DNA from: Pseudomonas sp. UBA6562
Lineage (GTDB): Bacteria > Pseudomonadota > Gammaproteobacteria > Pseudomonadales > Pseudomonadaceae
Direction of reading: 5' to 3'
Length of the DNA stretch: 64,000 nt
Assembly (NCBI RefSeq): GCF_002434265.1
Contig: NZ_DJJS01000006.1
Location: forward strand, 124,001-188,000
Shown here: piece by piece, positions 47,964 to 56,645 of the stretch
Position numbering within the stretch: the first letter of the stretch is position 1
How the letters are laid out: each line of letters opens with the position of its first letter
Program-made: the position numbers and the translations under genes
The notes under the pieces: model-generated
Told to the model about the DNA's origin: nothing
What the model saw: the letters and a program-made list of their open reading frames with translations, nothing else
Databases searched by the model: none

Positions 47964-48255
47964 CGTATGCGGAAATTCGGAATCTTGGGGGCTTGCTTGG
48001 AGATTCGGCGCTGCCTGGGTTGGGGCTGCGTTGCAGCCCATCGCGACTGATCGGAGCGCCGAACCGGCCGCTCCTACAAGTAGGGTTTGCTTGGAGACTC
48101 GGCTCTACTTGGATTGGGGCCGCTAATGCGGCCCTTTTTTGTATGCGGGATTTCGGAATCTTGGGGCTTGCTTGGAGATCCGGCGCTGCCTGGGTCAGGG
48201 GCTGCGTTGCAGCCCATCGCGGCTAATCGGAACGCCGAACCGCCCCCTCCTAAAG
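47941..48255 (+). repeat. ~140-bp direct repeat with duplicated terminator
   Basis: Copy 1 (47941-48079) and copy 2 (48117-48255) share the order: hairpin GGGCCGC-N4-GCGGCC plus T-run, GTATGCGG, TTCGGAATCTTGG, GCTTGCTTGGAGAT, CGGCGCTGCCTGGGT, GGGGCTGCGTTGCAGCCCATCGCG and GCCGAACCG. The period is 176 bp. A shorter third fragment (GTTTGCTTGGAGACTCGG) lies between them. No gene is present in 47911-48409. Confidence 0.85.
48117..48140 (+). terminator. second copy of the intrinsic terminator
   Basis: GGGCCGC-TAAT-GCGGCCC-TTTTTT, with a 7-bp stem stronger than the first copy, inside the second repeat unit. It would catch read-through. Confidence 0.85.
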
Positions 48256-48295
48256 TTTTGTATGAGGGTAACTTTCGTCGTTCATGCGGGCTCAT

Positions 48296-48335
48296 GTGGG
48301 AGCGGCTTCAGCCGCGATGGCCGGCAGCGCCGGCC
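48296..48335 (-). repeat. REP-like double-hairpin element, copy 2
   Basis: Read on the - strand this is nearly identical to 4605-4644: GGCCGGC-N-GCCGGCC hairpin, ATC, GCGGCT-GA-AGCCGC hairpin, TCCCAC. It lies between the duplicated terminators and the asmA-like gene. Confidence 0.75.
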
Positions 48336-48409
48336 CCTACCTGTGCTTGATTCAAGCGGCGATGCAGAACGCCGGAGCCAAGCCCCAGCGACCTGCTTAA
48401 CCGCCCCAC

Positions 48410-50473
48410 TTACTTCTTGCCCTTGACCGCAGCCGGCGCCTTGCCCGAGCGCATCTGCTGCAACAGCGGCTTGCACTGGTTGTCTTCGTTGTCGCCCGGC
48501 GCGATCAGCGCCAACAGGCCGGCAGCCGGCCCGGCCGCCACGCCCAAGGCGATCATGCCAGCACCGCGCAAGGCCAGCGGTACGGCTTGCACGCCGGCAC
48601 TGGGCTTGGCGAACGCACCGCGTACGTACAGTGGCGAACGCAGCGAGAACAGACGGAAGCCTTTGGATTCGGGCGTGACCTTCAGGTCCAGGCGCTCGGT
48701 GGCGAAGTTGGCCGTGCCTTCGACATAGATGATCGCGTTCTCGGTATCGAAGACGAACACTCGGGTACTGCCCAATCCGTCCTTGATGCCCACATCGGCT
48801 GCGGCGCAGTTGATCTTCACGTCTTCGTCGCCGAACAGCTTGTCGACGATGTAGTTGCCTACGTTCAGCCCGGCGATTTCCATCAGGCTACGGCTGATCG
48901 CGCCATCGTTGATCAGCATGCGCAGGTCGCCGTTGGCCGTCCCCAGCAGGGCAGACACCGAGTTGCCCCGGCCGGTCAGGTCGGCGTCGCCGTTCAGCTC
49001 GCCGAAACTGGTCTGCATAGGCGCGAAAGTGGGGAACAGCTGCTTGAGCTTGAAACCGCGCGCGGTCATCTGCACATGGCCCTGCATGGGCGTGTCGCGC
49101 CCGTTCAGGCGGATGTTGGCCCTGAGGTTGCCGCCGGCCACCCCGAAGCGCAGGGGCTTGAGTTGCAGCAGGCCGTCGTCGAGCACCACATGGGCGCCCA
49201 GGTCGGTGAACGGCAGTTCTTCGGCCTGCACGATGCGCTTGCCGCTGAACTCGACGTCGGCATCCATCGCACGCCAGCGCTCGGTGCGGAACTCCTCGAC
49301 CGGCAGCACCTTGTCGCTTGGCTGCTTGCTGGCGCCGCCGCGCTTTTTCTGCTCGGTGTTGGAGTCGGCACCGATCAGAGGTGCCAGGTCCTTGAACAGC
49401 AATTGGTTGGACACCAGCTTGCCCGACAGTTTGGGGCGCGGCTGGCTGGCGACGTAGGCCAGGTCGCCGTGGATGTCGCTGTCGCCGATCTTGCCGTTGA
49501 AATCCTGGTACTTGAACGAGGCACCCTTGGCATCGTGCAGGTTGGCTTGCAGGCGACCGTCGGTGGAGTACGGCGGCGTGTCGGGCAGGGTGACGCCGGT
49601 CAGCGGATAGAGGTTGCCCAGGCTTTGGCCCGACAGGCGCAGACGCAGGTCCAGTGCGCCAAGGTTGCGCGGGTCGGTCAGGGTGCCGGCTACCCGTACG
49701 CGGGTGTCGGCGGCACGTGCGTCGACCTGGACCGGAAACGGCTGTTTGGCATCCTGCAAGGCCAGCAGGCCGCCGATCTTGCCGGTGGCGGCGACCGCCT
49801 GGCCTTTGTAACGGCCCTCGGCCTTGAAGCCGAAGGCGTAGTCCTGGGCGGCACCGGTTTTCTCGGCACGGGCCTTGCCGACGATATCGCTGTAGGGAAT
49901 GGGTTTGCCCAATGGGTCGATGCGCACCTTGACGCTGGCCTTCAGGGTTTCGTCATCGAAACTGACGTTGCCTTCGTCGAAGCCGATGGCACCGATGTCC
50001 ATCACCCACTTCGACGGCTCGGCGTTCTCGTCCTTGGGCCCGAAATCGAAATTCCAGTTGGCGCGGCCATCGGCCAAGCGCGTCAGGCTGGCAGTAGGTT
50101 TGACCAGGTCGATGCGCGGGATGCTGATGGTCTGGGCGATCAACGGCAAGGGCGCGAGGCGGAAGTCGACGCGCTCCAGGCCGACCATCTGCGGCTCCTT
50201 GAGCCAGTCGGGGTTGCCCAGGGTGATGTCTTCGGCGGTGAAGTGCGGCCACGGCACCCAGGCGCGCCAGCCGCCTTCCTCGGGCGAACGGCGCCAGTGC
50301 ACGGCCAGGTTGCCATTGATGGCGAAAGGTCGATGCAGGGCCTCGGACACTTTTTCGTTGAGCAGCGGCTTGGCGCGGTTCCAATCGAAGGTGGCGATGA
50401 CCACGACGAGAATCGCCAGCAGGGTCAAGAGAGTGGCGAGCGTCCAGACGAGGACTCGAAGCGGGCGCGTCAT
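48410..50473 (-). CDS. AsmA family protein
   Basis: This 687-residue protein starts at ATG 50473 with AGGAGAAA upstream. A single N-terminal membrane anchor (VLVWTLATLLTLLAILVVVI) precedes a large periplasmic beta-rich domain. It contains FDWNRAKPLLNEKVSEALHRPFAINGNLAVHW, typical of AsmA, and the C-terminal AsmA_2 region (TANGDLRMLINDGAISRSLMEIAGLNVGNYIVDKLFGDEDVKINC). AsmA-like proteins are thought to move phospholipid between membranes. The C-terminus has a hydrophobic Gly/Ala segment and a Lys-rich end. Confidence 0.88.
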   Translation of the reverse strand: MTRPLRVLVWTLATLLTLLAILVVVIATFDWNRAKPLLNEKVSEALHRPFAINGNLAVHWRRSPEEGGWRAWVPWPHFTAEDITLGNPDWLKEPQMVGLERVDFRLAPLPLIAQTISIPRIDLVKPTASLTRLADGRANWNFDFGPKDENAEPSKWVMDIGAIGFDEGNVSFDDETLKASVKVRIDPLGKPIPYSDIVGKARAEKTGAAQDYAFGFKAEGRYKGQAVAATGKIGGLLALQDAKQPFPVQVDARAADTRVRVAGTLTDPRNLGALDLRLRLSGQSLGNLYPLTGVTLPDTPPYSTDGRLQANLHDAKGASFKYQDFNGKIGDSDIHGDLAYVASQPRPKLSGKLVSNQLLFKDLAPLIGADSNTEQKKRGGASKQPSDKVLPVEEFRTERWRAMDADVEFSGKRIVQAEELPFTDLGAHVVLDDGLLQLKPLRFGVAGGNLRANIRLNGRDTPMQGHVQMTARGFKLKQLFPTFAPMQTSFGELNGDADLTGRGNSVSALLGTANGDLRMLINDGAISRSLMEIAGLNVGNYIVDKLFGDEDVKINCAAADVGIKDGLGSTRVFVFDTENAIIYVEGTANFATERLDLKVTPESKGFRLFSLRSPLYVRGAFAKPSAGVQAVPLALRGAGMIALGVAAGPAAGLLALIAPGDNEDNQCKPLLQQMRSGKAPAAVKGKK

Positions 50474-50709
50474 TGCGGGGGTTTCTCCTGACGTCGGGCC
50501 ATGCAACAGGCGGGATGAGCTGATGTTTAGTGGGACTGATGAAAACCGCCTGGGTTTAATCCCTTCCCGCAGCATAGCGAAGAATTTTCCGGGCACTTGG
50601 GGGTTATGGCGCGATTAACGCGCTCGGCCCAAGCCTCCACGATGCGCTGCGCAGGGGCGGTTTTCCTGGCCAACCGTTTGATAGGAAAGGCGTTTTCCGA
50701 ACCATGAAA

Positions 50710-50728
50710 ACGAATGATATTCACCATC
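50710..50728 (+). promoter_or_regulatory. possible Fur box upstream of the repeat-protein gene
   Basis: ACGAATGATATTCACCATC matches 13 of 19 positions of the GATAATGATAATCATTATC consensus, ~85 bp upstream of the gene at 50813. It is a moderate match read by eye. Confidence 0.4.
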
Positions 50729-50812
50729 AGCCTGATGAAATGGTCTCTCCCGGCAGCGCGCGTAGCATGGCCTACATCCCCACTGTCCAGCGCCCCCAAG
50801 GAGCGCATCGCC

Positions 50813-51178
50813 ATGAAACATCCACTGTTGCTGACCCTGTTACTCTCTGCCCTCGCTGCCCAGGCCTATGCGTTGCCCGCTCATGAGCAAGGCCCGACTG
50901 CCCAGGCCCATCCCAGCGACGCAGTGATTCTCAAGCCGCTGCAACCGGTCGCCGAGGGTGGCTCCGATCGCCTGATCGAACGCGACAACCGCATCGCCGA
51001 AGGCGGCTCCGATCGCCTGATCAAACGCGACAACCGCATCGCCGAAGGTGGCTCCGATCGCCTGATCGAACGCGACAACCGCATCGCCGAAGGCGGCTCC
51101 GATCGCCTGATCGAACGCGACGACCGCATCGCCGAAGGTGGCTCCGATCGCTTGATCGAACGGGGCCATGTGAGTTGA
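50813..51178 (+). CDS. small secreted protein with five 15-residue repeats
   Basis: This 121-residue protein starts at ATG 50813 with AAGGAG upstream. It has a signal peptide (LLLTLLLSALAAQAYA). From residue ~47 the unit AEGGSDRLIERDNRI occurs five times (starts at residues 47, 62, 77, 92, 107), encoded by 45-bp DNA repeats from 50951. The unit is highly charged and likely helical. In Pseudomonas such proteins are sometimes labelled phage infection protein, without evidence I know of. A possible Fur box lies upstream, so iron control is conceivable. Localisation is predicted periplasmic or secreted. Confidence 0.82.
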   Translation: MKHPLLLTLLLSALAAQAYALPAHEQGPTAQAHPSDAVILKPLQPVAEGGSDRLIERDNRIAEGGSDRLIKRDNRIAEGGSDRLIERDNRIAEGGSDRLIERDDRIAEGGSDRLIERGHVS

Positions 51179-51363
51179 GTCGGCCGGTGCTCGCGCGCCC
51201 CGCTTCCACTCGTTCCTGTTCCCACCCCAGGTCCTGCATCGAACGAACCTCGCAGGCCCTGGCCTCCCCTCCCCAGTCCTCCTCTGACCGCAGCCTCGAC
51301 GCCCCACGCGGATTGACCACCCTTCCCGCTTTTCACTAGAGTGCGCTGCCGTACTTCCCAAGA

Positions 51364-52005
51364 ATGTCGCCCATGCTGCCGCGCGCCGAACAGAAGCTCC
51401 AGACCCGTCAGGCCCTGCTCGATGCCGCCTGCGCGCTGATGCAGAGCGGGCGCGGTTTCGGTGGCATCAGCTTGCGCGAGGTGGCACGCAGCGCCGGCAT
51501 CGTGCCGACTGGCTTCTATCGCCACTTCCCCGATATGGACGCCCTGGGCCTGGCTCTGGTCGCCGAGGTCGAGGCCACCTTTCGCGACACCATCCGCCGT
51601 GTACGGCACAACGAATTCGAGCTGGGCGGTATCACCGACGCGTCAGTGCGTATCTTTCTCGATGTGGTCAATGCCCACCGCACCCAGTTCCTGTTCCTCG
51701 CCCGCGAGCAGTACGGCGGTTCCCAGGCCGTGCGCCAGGCCATCGCCCGCCTGCGCCAGGGCATCAGTTCGGACCTGGCAACGGACCTGGCGCGCATGCC
51801 GCGCTGGCAGCACCTGGACAGCGCGGGCTTGGCGATGATGGCCGACCTGGTGGTCAAGACCGTGTTCGCCACCCTGCCCGAGCTGATCGACAGCCCCGAC
51901 CCCGACAGCCCCGAACCCTTCACCGCCCAGGAAAAGATCGCCCAGCAACTGCGCCTGATCTTCATCGGCGCCCGGCACTGGCACAGCGTCAACGCCTTCG
52001 ACTGA
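51364..52005 (+). CDS. TetR-family regulator, DesT/FabR-like
   Basis: This 213-residue regulator has the helix-turn-helix GISLREVARSAGIVPTGFYRHFPDMDALGLALVAEVE (~38-72). The ligand domain has ASVRIFLDVVNAHRTQFLFLAREQYGGSQAVRQAI and VVKTVFATLPELID. From memory these match P. aeruginosa DesT, which senses acyl-CoA saturation and controls fatty-acid desaturation. The desaturase genes are not adjacent here, so the regulon is unknown. The start could be ATG 51364 or 51373. It is followed by an AGE epimerase gene 78 bp on. Confidence 0.8.
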   Translation: MSPMLPRAEQKLQTRQALLDAACALMQSGRGFGGISLREVARSAGIVPTGFYRHFPDMDALGLALVAEVEATFRDTIRRVRHNEFELGGITDASVRIFLDVVNAHRTQFLFLAREQYGGSQAVRQAIARLRQGISSDLATDLARMPRWQHLDSAGLAMMADLVVKTVFATLPELIDSPDPDSPEPFTAQEKIAQQLRLIFIGARHWHSVNAFD

Positions 52006-52083
52006 CCCTCCTGCGGCCGCCCGCCGAGCCCGGCGAGCACATCTGCTACCATGGCGCCCTGCCTGATCGTGACGAGCACCGCC

Positions 52084-53193
52084 ATGCCCCATACCCCGCC
52101 TCCACCGCCCGCGTTGGCCCAGCGCCTGGCGCGCGTGCGCCAGCATTTCGACGATCGCATCGTGCCGCTCTGGCAAGGTCCGGGCTGGAACGCCGAACTG
52201 GCGTTGCCCTTCGAGGCGCTGGCCGCCGACCATCGGCCCGAGCCGGTCAAGCGCTACCGGGCCATGGCCTGCGCACGCCAGCTGTACCTGTTCAGCAGCC
52301 GCCTGCAACGGCCCGATGCGGCGCAGCGCGCGGCGGCGTTGTTCGACTCGCTGCAACGCCACTTCGTCGATACCGGGCACAGCGGCTGGTTCTACAGCAT
52401 CGACGCGCAAGGCCAGCCCCTGGACCGGTGCAAGGACCTCTACACCCACGCCTTCATCCTGTTCGCCTGCGCGCATTACTGGGGCCAGGTGCGCGAACCG
52501 CGTGTGCTGGCAGTGGTGGAGGAAGTGCTCAGGCAGATCGAAACGCGTTTCCGCCGTGACGATGGCCTGTACGAAGCTAACCTGGGCGAGGATTGGAGCG
52601 GCCTGGGCAGCGGCCCTTTGCAGAACCCCCTGATGCACCTGGCCGAGGCCTTCCTGCAAGTGCTGGCCGTGCGCGACGATGCAGCCGTGCAGCGCGCCCT
52701 GCTGACACTGTGCGACGCCCTGCAGCGCCAGTTCATCGACCCTGCCTGCGGCGTGATGCTGGAGAAACCGCTGGGCGCTGTGGACAACTGGTTCGAACCC
52801 GGCCACCAGTTCGAATGGTTCTTCCTGCTCGACACTTCGCCCTTGTTACGCGGCGGTGGCTTGCACCAGGCCATCGACCGCGCCTTCGCCTATGCCGAGC
52901 GCCATGGCGTGCAAGGCACGGCAGTCGTCGCGACGCTGACGCCCGAGGGCCGTGTGCTCGACGCCACCCAACGCATCTGGGCCAAGGCCGAATACCTGCG
53001 TGCGCTGACCTTGCGACCCGAAGCGAACGATCGTCTGTTGCGCCAGTTGACTGCTCTGGAAGCCGAATTCCTGCATGCCGGCGGTTGGCACGAATGCCGC
53101 AATGCCGACGGCGCAGTGAGCCGCCACGACATGCCCTCCACCACCCCCTATCACTTGGCGACGGCGCTGGAAGGCTTGCGGCGGATCGGTTGA
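52084..53193 (+). CDS. AGE-family epimerase/isomerase
   Basis: This 369-residue enzyme has an (alpha/alpha)6-barrel pattern. Conserved segments include RAMACARQLYLFS, DLYTHAFILFACAHYW, QNPLMHLAEAFL, FEPGHQFEWFFLL (His-x3-Glu, catalytic region) and QRIWAKAEYLRAL. Relatives interconvert N-acylglucosamine/mannosamine or act as mannose isomerases; the substrate here is not settled. ATG 52084 was chosen over an upstream frame. Confidence 0.82.
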   Translation: MPHTPPPPPALAQRLARVRQHFDDRIVPLWQGPGWNAELALPFEALAADHRPEPVKRYRAMACARQLYLFSSRLQRPDAAQRAAALFDSLQRHFVDTGHSGWFYSIDAQGQPLDRCKDLYTHAFILFACAHYWGQVREPRVLAVVEEVLRQIETRFRRDDGLYEANLGEDWSGLGSGPLQNPLMHLAEAFLQVLAVRDDAAVQRALLTLCDALQRQFIDPACGVMLEKPLGAVDNWFEPGHQFEWFFLLDTSPLLRGGGLHQAIDRAFAYAERHGVQGTAVVATLTPEGRVLDATQRIWAKAEYLRALTLRPEANDRLLRQLTALEAEFLHAGGWHECRNADGAVSRHDMPSTTPYHLATALEGLRRIG

Positions 53194-53293
53194 AACGCAG
53201 CCTGTTGCAGGGCCGGGGGACCTGACATTTTTGCCAGTTTCTTTGCCTTGAATCGATTGTTATGGTCGGGGCTCATCACAGGAGTCAAGCACC

Positions 53294-53578
53294 ATGACGA
53301 TCGAATCGCTGGAACAACACCTGCAGGACGAGATTGCTAGTAGCACTGCTCAGCGAGACAAGGCCAAAATTGAAAAGAACAAGGCAGTTCACGCGACGAA
53401 GCTTGGCTACCTAGAGAGCCTGTTGCGCTATGTGCAGGGTAAGCCCACTCGTGAAGACGCGATCCTCGCCGACGTGGTCAACGATCTCATGCAGAACCGA
53501 GGGGCTTTGGCCAGTCGCGATAACTTCCGCGACATGGAGCGACTGTCTTTGCCAGGCGAAAAAACTGCAGGGGCATAA
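53294..53578 (+). CDS. small protein of unknown function, predicted coiled-coil
   Basis: This 94-residue protein begins MTIESLEQHLQDEIASSTAQRDKAKIEKNKA. The start is convincing because AGGAGTCAAGCACC precedes it. It is mostly helical and charged, with a Lys/Glu-rich first half likely to form a coiled coil. It has no signal or membrane segment. I do not recognise a family. It lies alone between the AGE gene and a convergent SDR gene. Confidence 0.75.
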   Translation: MTIESLEQHLQDEIASSTAQRDKAKIEKNKAVHATKLGYLESLLRYVQGKPTREDAILADVVNDLMQNRGALASRDNFRDMERLSLPGEKTAGA

Positions 53579-53721
53579 AACGACCTAGGCGACCAAACAG
53601 AGGCTCATGCGAGCAATGTTCGACCCATGGCCCCTGCTCCACATGCCGTCAGTTCCAGGCGTGGCCAGTCAGGCGACAGGAGCGGCAGGTAGCGCTCCTG
53701 CATGCTTTCGACCGACTGGGA

Positions 53722-54489
53722 TCAGCCCTTGGCTCCACGATCGATGGCGAAGCCCGCCCAGTCCTGACTGACCGGCATCACTTCCAGGCTGTTGACGTTG
53801 ATGTGCGCCGGCTGGTTGAGCACCCAGAAGATGGTGTCGGCGATGTCGGTCGGTTGGATCGCTTCGGCGCCGGCATAGGTGGCGTCGTAGCGCGACTGGT
53901 CGCCGCCGAAGCGCACCAGCGAGAACTCGCTTTCGCACAGGCCGGGCTCCAGGTTGCTGACCCGCACGCCGGTGCCGCGCAGGTCGCAGCGCAGGCTCAG
54001 CGAGAACTGCCCGACGAAGGCCTTGGTGCCGCCGTAGACGTGGCTGCCCGGATAGGGATAGTTGCCGGCCACCGAGCCGACGTTGAGGATCGAAGCGCCA
54101 CGCCCATGGGCGATCAACCGCGGTAGCAGCAGGCGCGTGGTGAACATCAGGCCCTTGATGTTGGTGTCGACCATGGTTTCCCAGTCGTCGAGGTCGCAGT
54201 TCTGTGCGGCGTCCGCGCCCAGTGCGAGACCGGCGTTGTTGACCAGGCCCTGCAAGGTGTCGAAGCTCGGCGGCAGGCTGTCGATGGCCGCCCGCATGGC
54301 GTCGCGATCGCGCACATCGACCACCAGGCCGACCACCTCAGTGCTTGTGGACAACTCGGCGCACAGGGCGTCGAGGCGGTCCTTGCGCCGGCCGGTGAGG
54401 ACCAGTTTCCAACCGGCCGCCGCGAAGCGCCGGGCGGTCGCTTCGCCGAAACCGGAGGTGGCGCCAGTGATGAATACGGTGGCTGTCAT
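53722..54489 (-). CDS. SDR-family oxidoreductase, YdfG-like
   Basis: This 255-residue NADP-dependent short-chain dehydrogenase starts at ATG 54489 with AAGGAG upstream. Motifs: TGATSGFGEATA (cofactor), TGRRKDR (NADPH preference), NNAGLALG, Ser in LNVGSVAG, YGGTK (Tyr-x3-Lys) and PGLCESEF. It closely follows E. coli YdfG, which acts on 3-hydroxy acids and malonic semialdehyde. The substrate in this organism is not proven. Confidence 0.9.
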   Translation of the reverse strand: MTATVFITGATSGFGEATARRFAAAGWKLVLTGRRKDRLDALCAELSTSTEVVGLVVDVRDRDAMRAAIDSLPPSFDTLQGLVNNAGLALGADAAQNCDLDDWETMVDTNIKGLMFTTRLLLPRLIAHGRGASILNVGSVAGNYPYPGSHVYGGTKAFVGQFSLSLRCDLRGTGVRVSNLEPGLCESEFSLVRFGGDQSRYDATYAGAEAIQPTDIADTIFWVLNQPAHINVNSLEVMPVSQDWAGFAIDRGAKG

Positions 54490-54639
54490 GGGAGTTCTCC
54501 TTGGCCTATCAGGGCATTCAACGGTCGCGCAGCATGCCCCGCCAGGCCGTGGCACGGCAAGCCAGGCCTGCCCTGTACATAAATTGACCAAACTGCGCAA
54601 AGCCACGTGCCGCCTGGCGCCGGGCCAGCTATACGCACG

Positions 54640-55038
54640 TTATCCACAAGGCTTTCCCCACGGATTGGGGGCAATTGTGCGCACGGGCTTAGCACGGGCT
54701 TGTGCAACGACAATCCCGTCCACCGCTCCAGCCTTGTAGAAATGCCGTCTGTGGCATTCTGCGCAAAGCTTTTGCACAGCTTTATCCACAACCTCCAGCA
54801 GCATCCAGCGCCTAGCCATATGAGAATCAAAACACTCGCACAAGCAGACTAAAGCAATACTGATCAAAAAACGCACAAATCCCCACAACCCTTATTCACC
54901 AAGGCTTTCAGCGACATGCCACCATGTTTTCCACAGGCGGTTCCACACAATCGGTGGACACTTCCCACCCTGTGAGCAAAAAGCCCCACAACGCTTGGGA
55001 CGGGCGTTGTGGGGCCAGGGTGCGACAAGTTGTCCACA
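54640..55038 (+). other. cluster of DnaA-box sequences in an intergenic region
   Basis: Two perfect TTATCCACA boxes lie at 54640-54648 and 54782-54790. One-mismatch boxes are TTTTCCACA at 54927-54935 and TTGTCCACA at 55030-55038. All four point the same way, spaced 142, 145 and 103 bp. Weaker sites occur at 54770 (TTTTGCACA) and 54892 (TTATTCACC). Several TCCCCACA-like runs lie between. No gene is present in 54490-55056. Confidence 0.75.
54978..55015 (-). terminator. intrinsic terminator of the liv operon
   Basis: Read on the - strand, GCCCCACAACGC and GCGTTGTGGGGC form a perfect 12-bp stem with a 9-base loop followed by TTTTT. It lies ~40 bp beyond the livF stop. Confidence 0.92.
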
Positions 55039-55056
55039 TTCGGCCGCACAGGCCGA

Positions 55057-55773
55057 TCAGTGCCCTCCCAGGTAGGCGTTGCGCACTTCATCGTTGGCCA
55101 GCAATTCGGCGCCGGTGCCGGTCATGCGAATTTGTCCGTTGACCATCACATAGGCGCGGTCCGACAGCTTCAGCGCATGGTTGGCGTTCTGCTCCACCAG
55201 AAAGATCGTCATGCCGGTCTGCGCCAGCTCGCGCAAGGTCGAGAAGATCTGCTTGACCACGATCGGCGCCAGCCCCAACGAAGGCTCGTCGAGCAGCAGC
55301 AGGCGCGGCCGGCTCATCAGCGCCCGAGCGATGGCGAGCATCTGTTGCTCGCCCCCGGACATGGTCATGGCGCGCTGCGAGCGGCGTTCCTTGAGGCGCG
55401 GGAACAGCTCGTACATGCGCTGCATGTCCTCGTCGGCGTGCTTGTCGCCGATGGGGATGGTGCCCATCATCAGGTTCTCCTCGACGGTCATGTCGGGGAA
55501 CACCCGGCGCCCTTCCGGGGATTGGGCGATGCCGTTGGAGGCGATGTAGTGCGAGCTCTTGCGGGTGATGTCGGTGCCTTCGTAGAGGATCTGCCCGGAG
55601 GCCGCCCGCGGTTGGCCGAAGATCGACATCAGCAAGGTCGACTTGCCGGCCCCGTTGGCGCCGATCAGGCTCACCGTTTCGCCCGGGGCAATGTGCATGG
55701 ATACGCCCTTGAGCGCCTGGATCGGGCCGTAGAACACGTTCAGGTCGCGCAGTTCGAGAATGGGTGCGGTCAT
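55057..55773 (-). CDS. livF: branched-chain amino-acid ABC transporter, ATP-binding protein LivF
   Basis: This 238-residue ATPase starts at ATG 55773, overlapping livG by 4 bp. It shows LIGANGAGKSTLL (Walker A), TMSGGEQQMLAIARAL (signature), LLLLDEPSLGLAP (Walker B) and the switch His in FLVEQNANHA. It works with LivG to power high-affinity leucine/isoleucine/valine uptake through LivHM. In P. aeruginosa the equivalent is braG. It is the last gene of the operon and is followed by a strong terminator. Confidence 0.95.
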   Translation of the reverse strand: MTAPILELRDLNVFYGPIQALKGVSMHIAPGETVSLIGANGAGKSTLLMSIFGQPRAASGQILYEGTDITRKSSHYIASNGIAQSPEGRRVFPDMTVEENLMMGTIPIGDKHADEDMQRMYELFPRLKERRSQRAMTMSGGEQQMLAIARALMSRPRLLLLDEPSLGLAPIVVKQIFSTLRELAQTGMTIFLVEQNANHALKLSDRAYVMVNGQIRMTGTGAELLANDEVRNAYLGGH

Positions 55774-56645
55774 ACCAGTTCCTCTTCGTCGGCACCCAGG
55801 TAGGCGGCGATCACCGTCGGGTTGTCGCGGATGGCCTGTGGCGTGCCCTCGGCGATCACGTTGCCGTGGTCGAGCACCACGATGTGGTCGGAAATGCTCA
55901 TGACCATGCCCATGTCGTGCTCGATGAGCACCACGGTGATGTCGTGCTGGTCGCGCAGCACACGGATCATGCGGCTCAAGGCTTCGGTTTCCTGCGGGTT
56001 GAGGCCGGCGGCCGGCTCGTCCAGGCAGATGATCTTGGGCCGCGTGCACATCGCCCGGGCGATCTCCAGACGGCGCTGCTGCCCGTACGACAGCTCGCCG
56101 GCGAGGCGGTTGGCGCAATCCACCAGGTCGACCACCTCCAGCCAGTAGAACGCATGGTCCAGCGCGTCGCTCTCGGCCTTGCGGTAGCCGGGGGTGTTGA
56201 GCACGCCGGCCAGCAGGTTGCGGTTGACCCACATGTGCTGGGCCACCAGCAGGTTTTCCACCACCGACATCTCCCGGAACAGGCGAATGTTCTGGAAGGT
56301 GCGCGCCAACCCCGCCCGGTTGACCAGGTGGGTGCCGCCGAACATCTTGTAGTACAGCCGGCTGCCGAAGCGCGCCGGGGAAACGAAGTCGGCGGCGCGG
56401 AAACGCTCGCCGAGCAGCTGGATCACATCGGTGCGCGCACCGCGCACGTTCAGCTCGATGCGTCCGCCGGTGGCCTTGTAGAAACCGGTCAGGCAGTTGA
56501 ACACGGTGGTCTTGCCGGCACCGTTGGGGCCGATGAGGGCGAAGATCTGGTTGCGTTTGACCTTCAGGTTGACGTCGCTGAGCGCCTTGATGCCACCGAA
56601 CTGCATCATCAGGTGTTCGACCGACAGAATGACTTCATCGCTCAT
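55770..56645 (-). CDS. livG: branched-chain amino-acid ABC transporter, ATP-binding protein LivG
   Basis: This 291-residue ATPase has ALIGPNGAGKTTVFNCLTGFY (Walker A), LSYGQQRRLEIARAM (signature) and IICLDEPAAGLNPQE (Walker B). The C-terminus has VLIEHDMGMVMSISDHIVVL. The extended region after Walker A (NVRGARTDVIQLLGERF) is normal for LivG/BraF. It overlaps livM upstream and livF downstream by 4 bp each, typical of tightly coupled translation. Confidence 0.95.
   Translation of the reverse strand: MSDEVILSVEHLMMQFGGIKALSDVNLKVKRNQIFALIGPNGAGKTTVFNCLTGFYKATGGRIELNVRGARTDVIQLLGERFRAADFVSPARFGSRLYYKMFGGTHLVNRAGLARTFQNIRLFREMSVVENLLVAQHMWVNRNLLAGVLNTPGYRKAESDALDHAFYWLEVVDLVDCANRLAGELSYGQQRRLEIARAMCTRPKIICLDEPAAGLNPQETEALSRMIRVLRDQHDITVVLIEHDMGMVMSISDHIVVLDHGNVIAEGTPQAIRDNPTVIAAYLGADEEELV

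Noticed and set aside
50951..51165. Regular 45-bp repeats that could be mistaken for a CRISPR array
   Set aside because: Units are contiguous with no unique spacers, are a multiple of three, and lie in frame within a secreted protein gene. No cas genes are present.
54640..55038. DnaA-box cluster as the chromosomal origin oriC
   Set aside because: The flanking genes (SDR dehydrogenase and liv operon) are not those of the Pseudomonas origin, and no AT-rich 13-mer array is evident. Kept only as a possible DnaA-binding locus.
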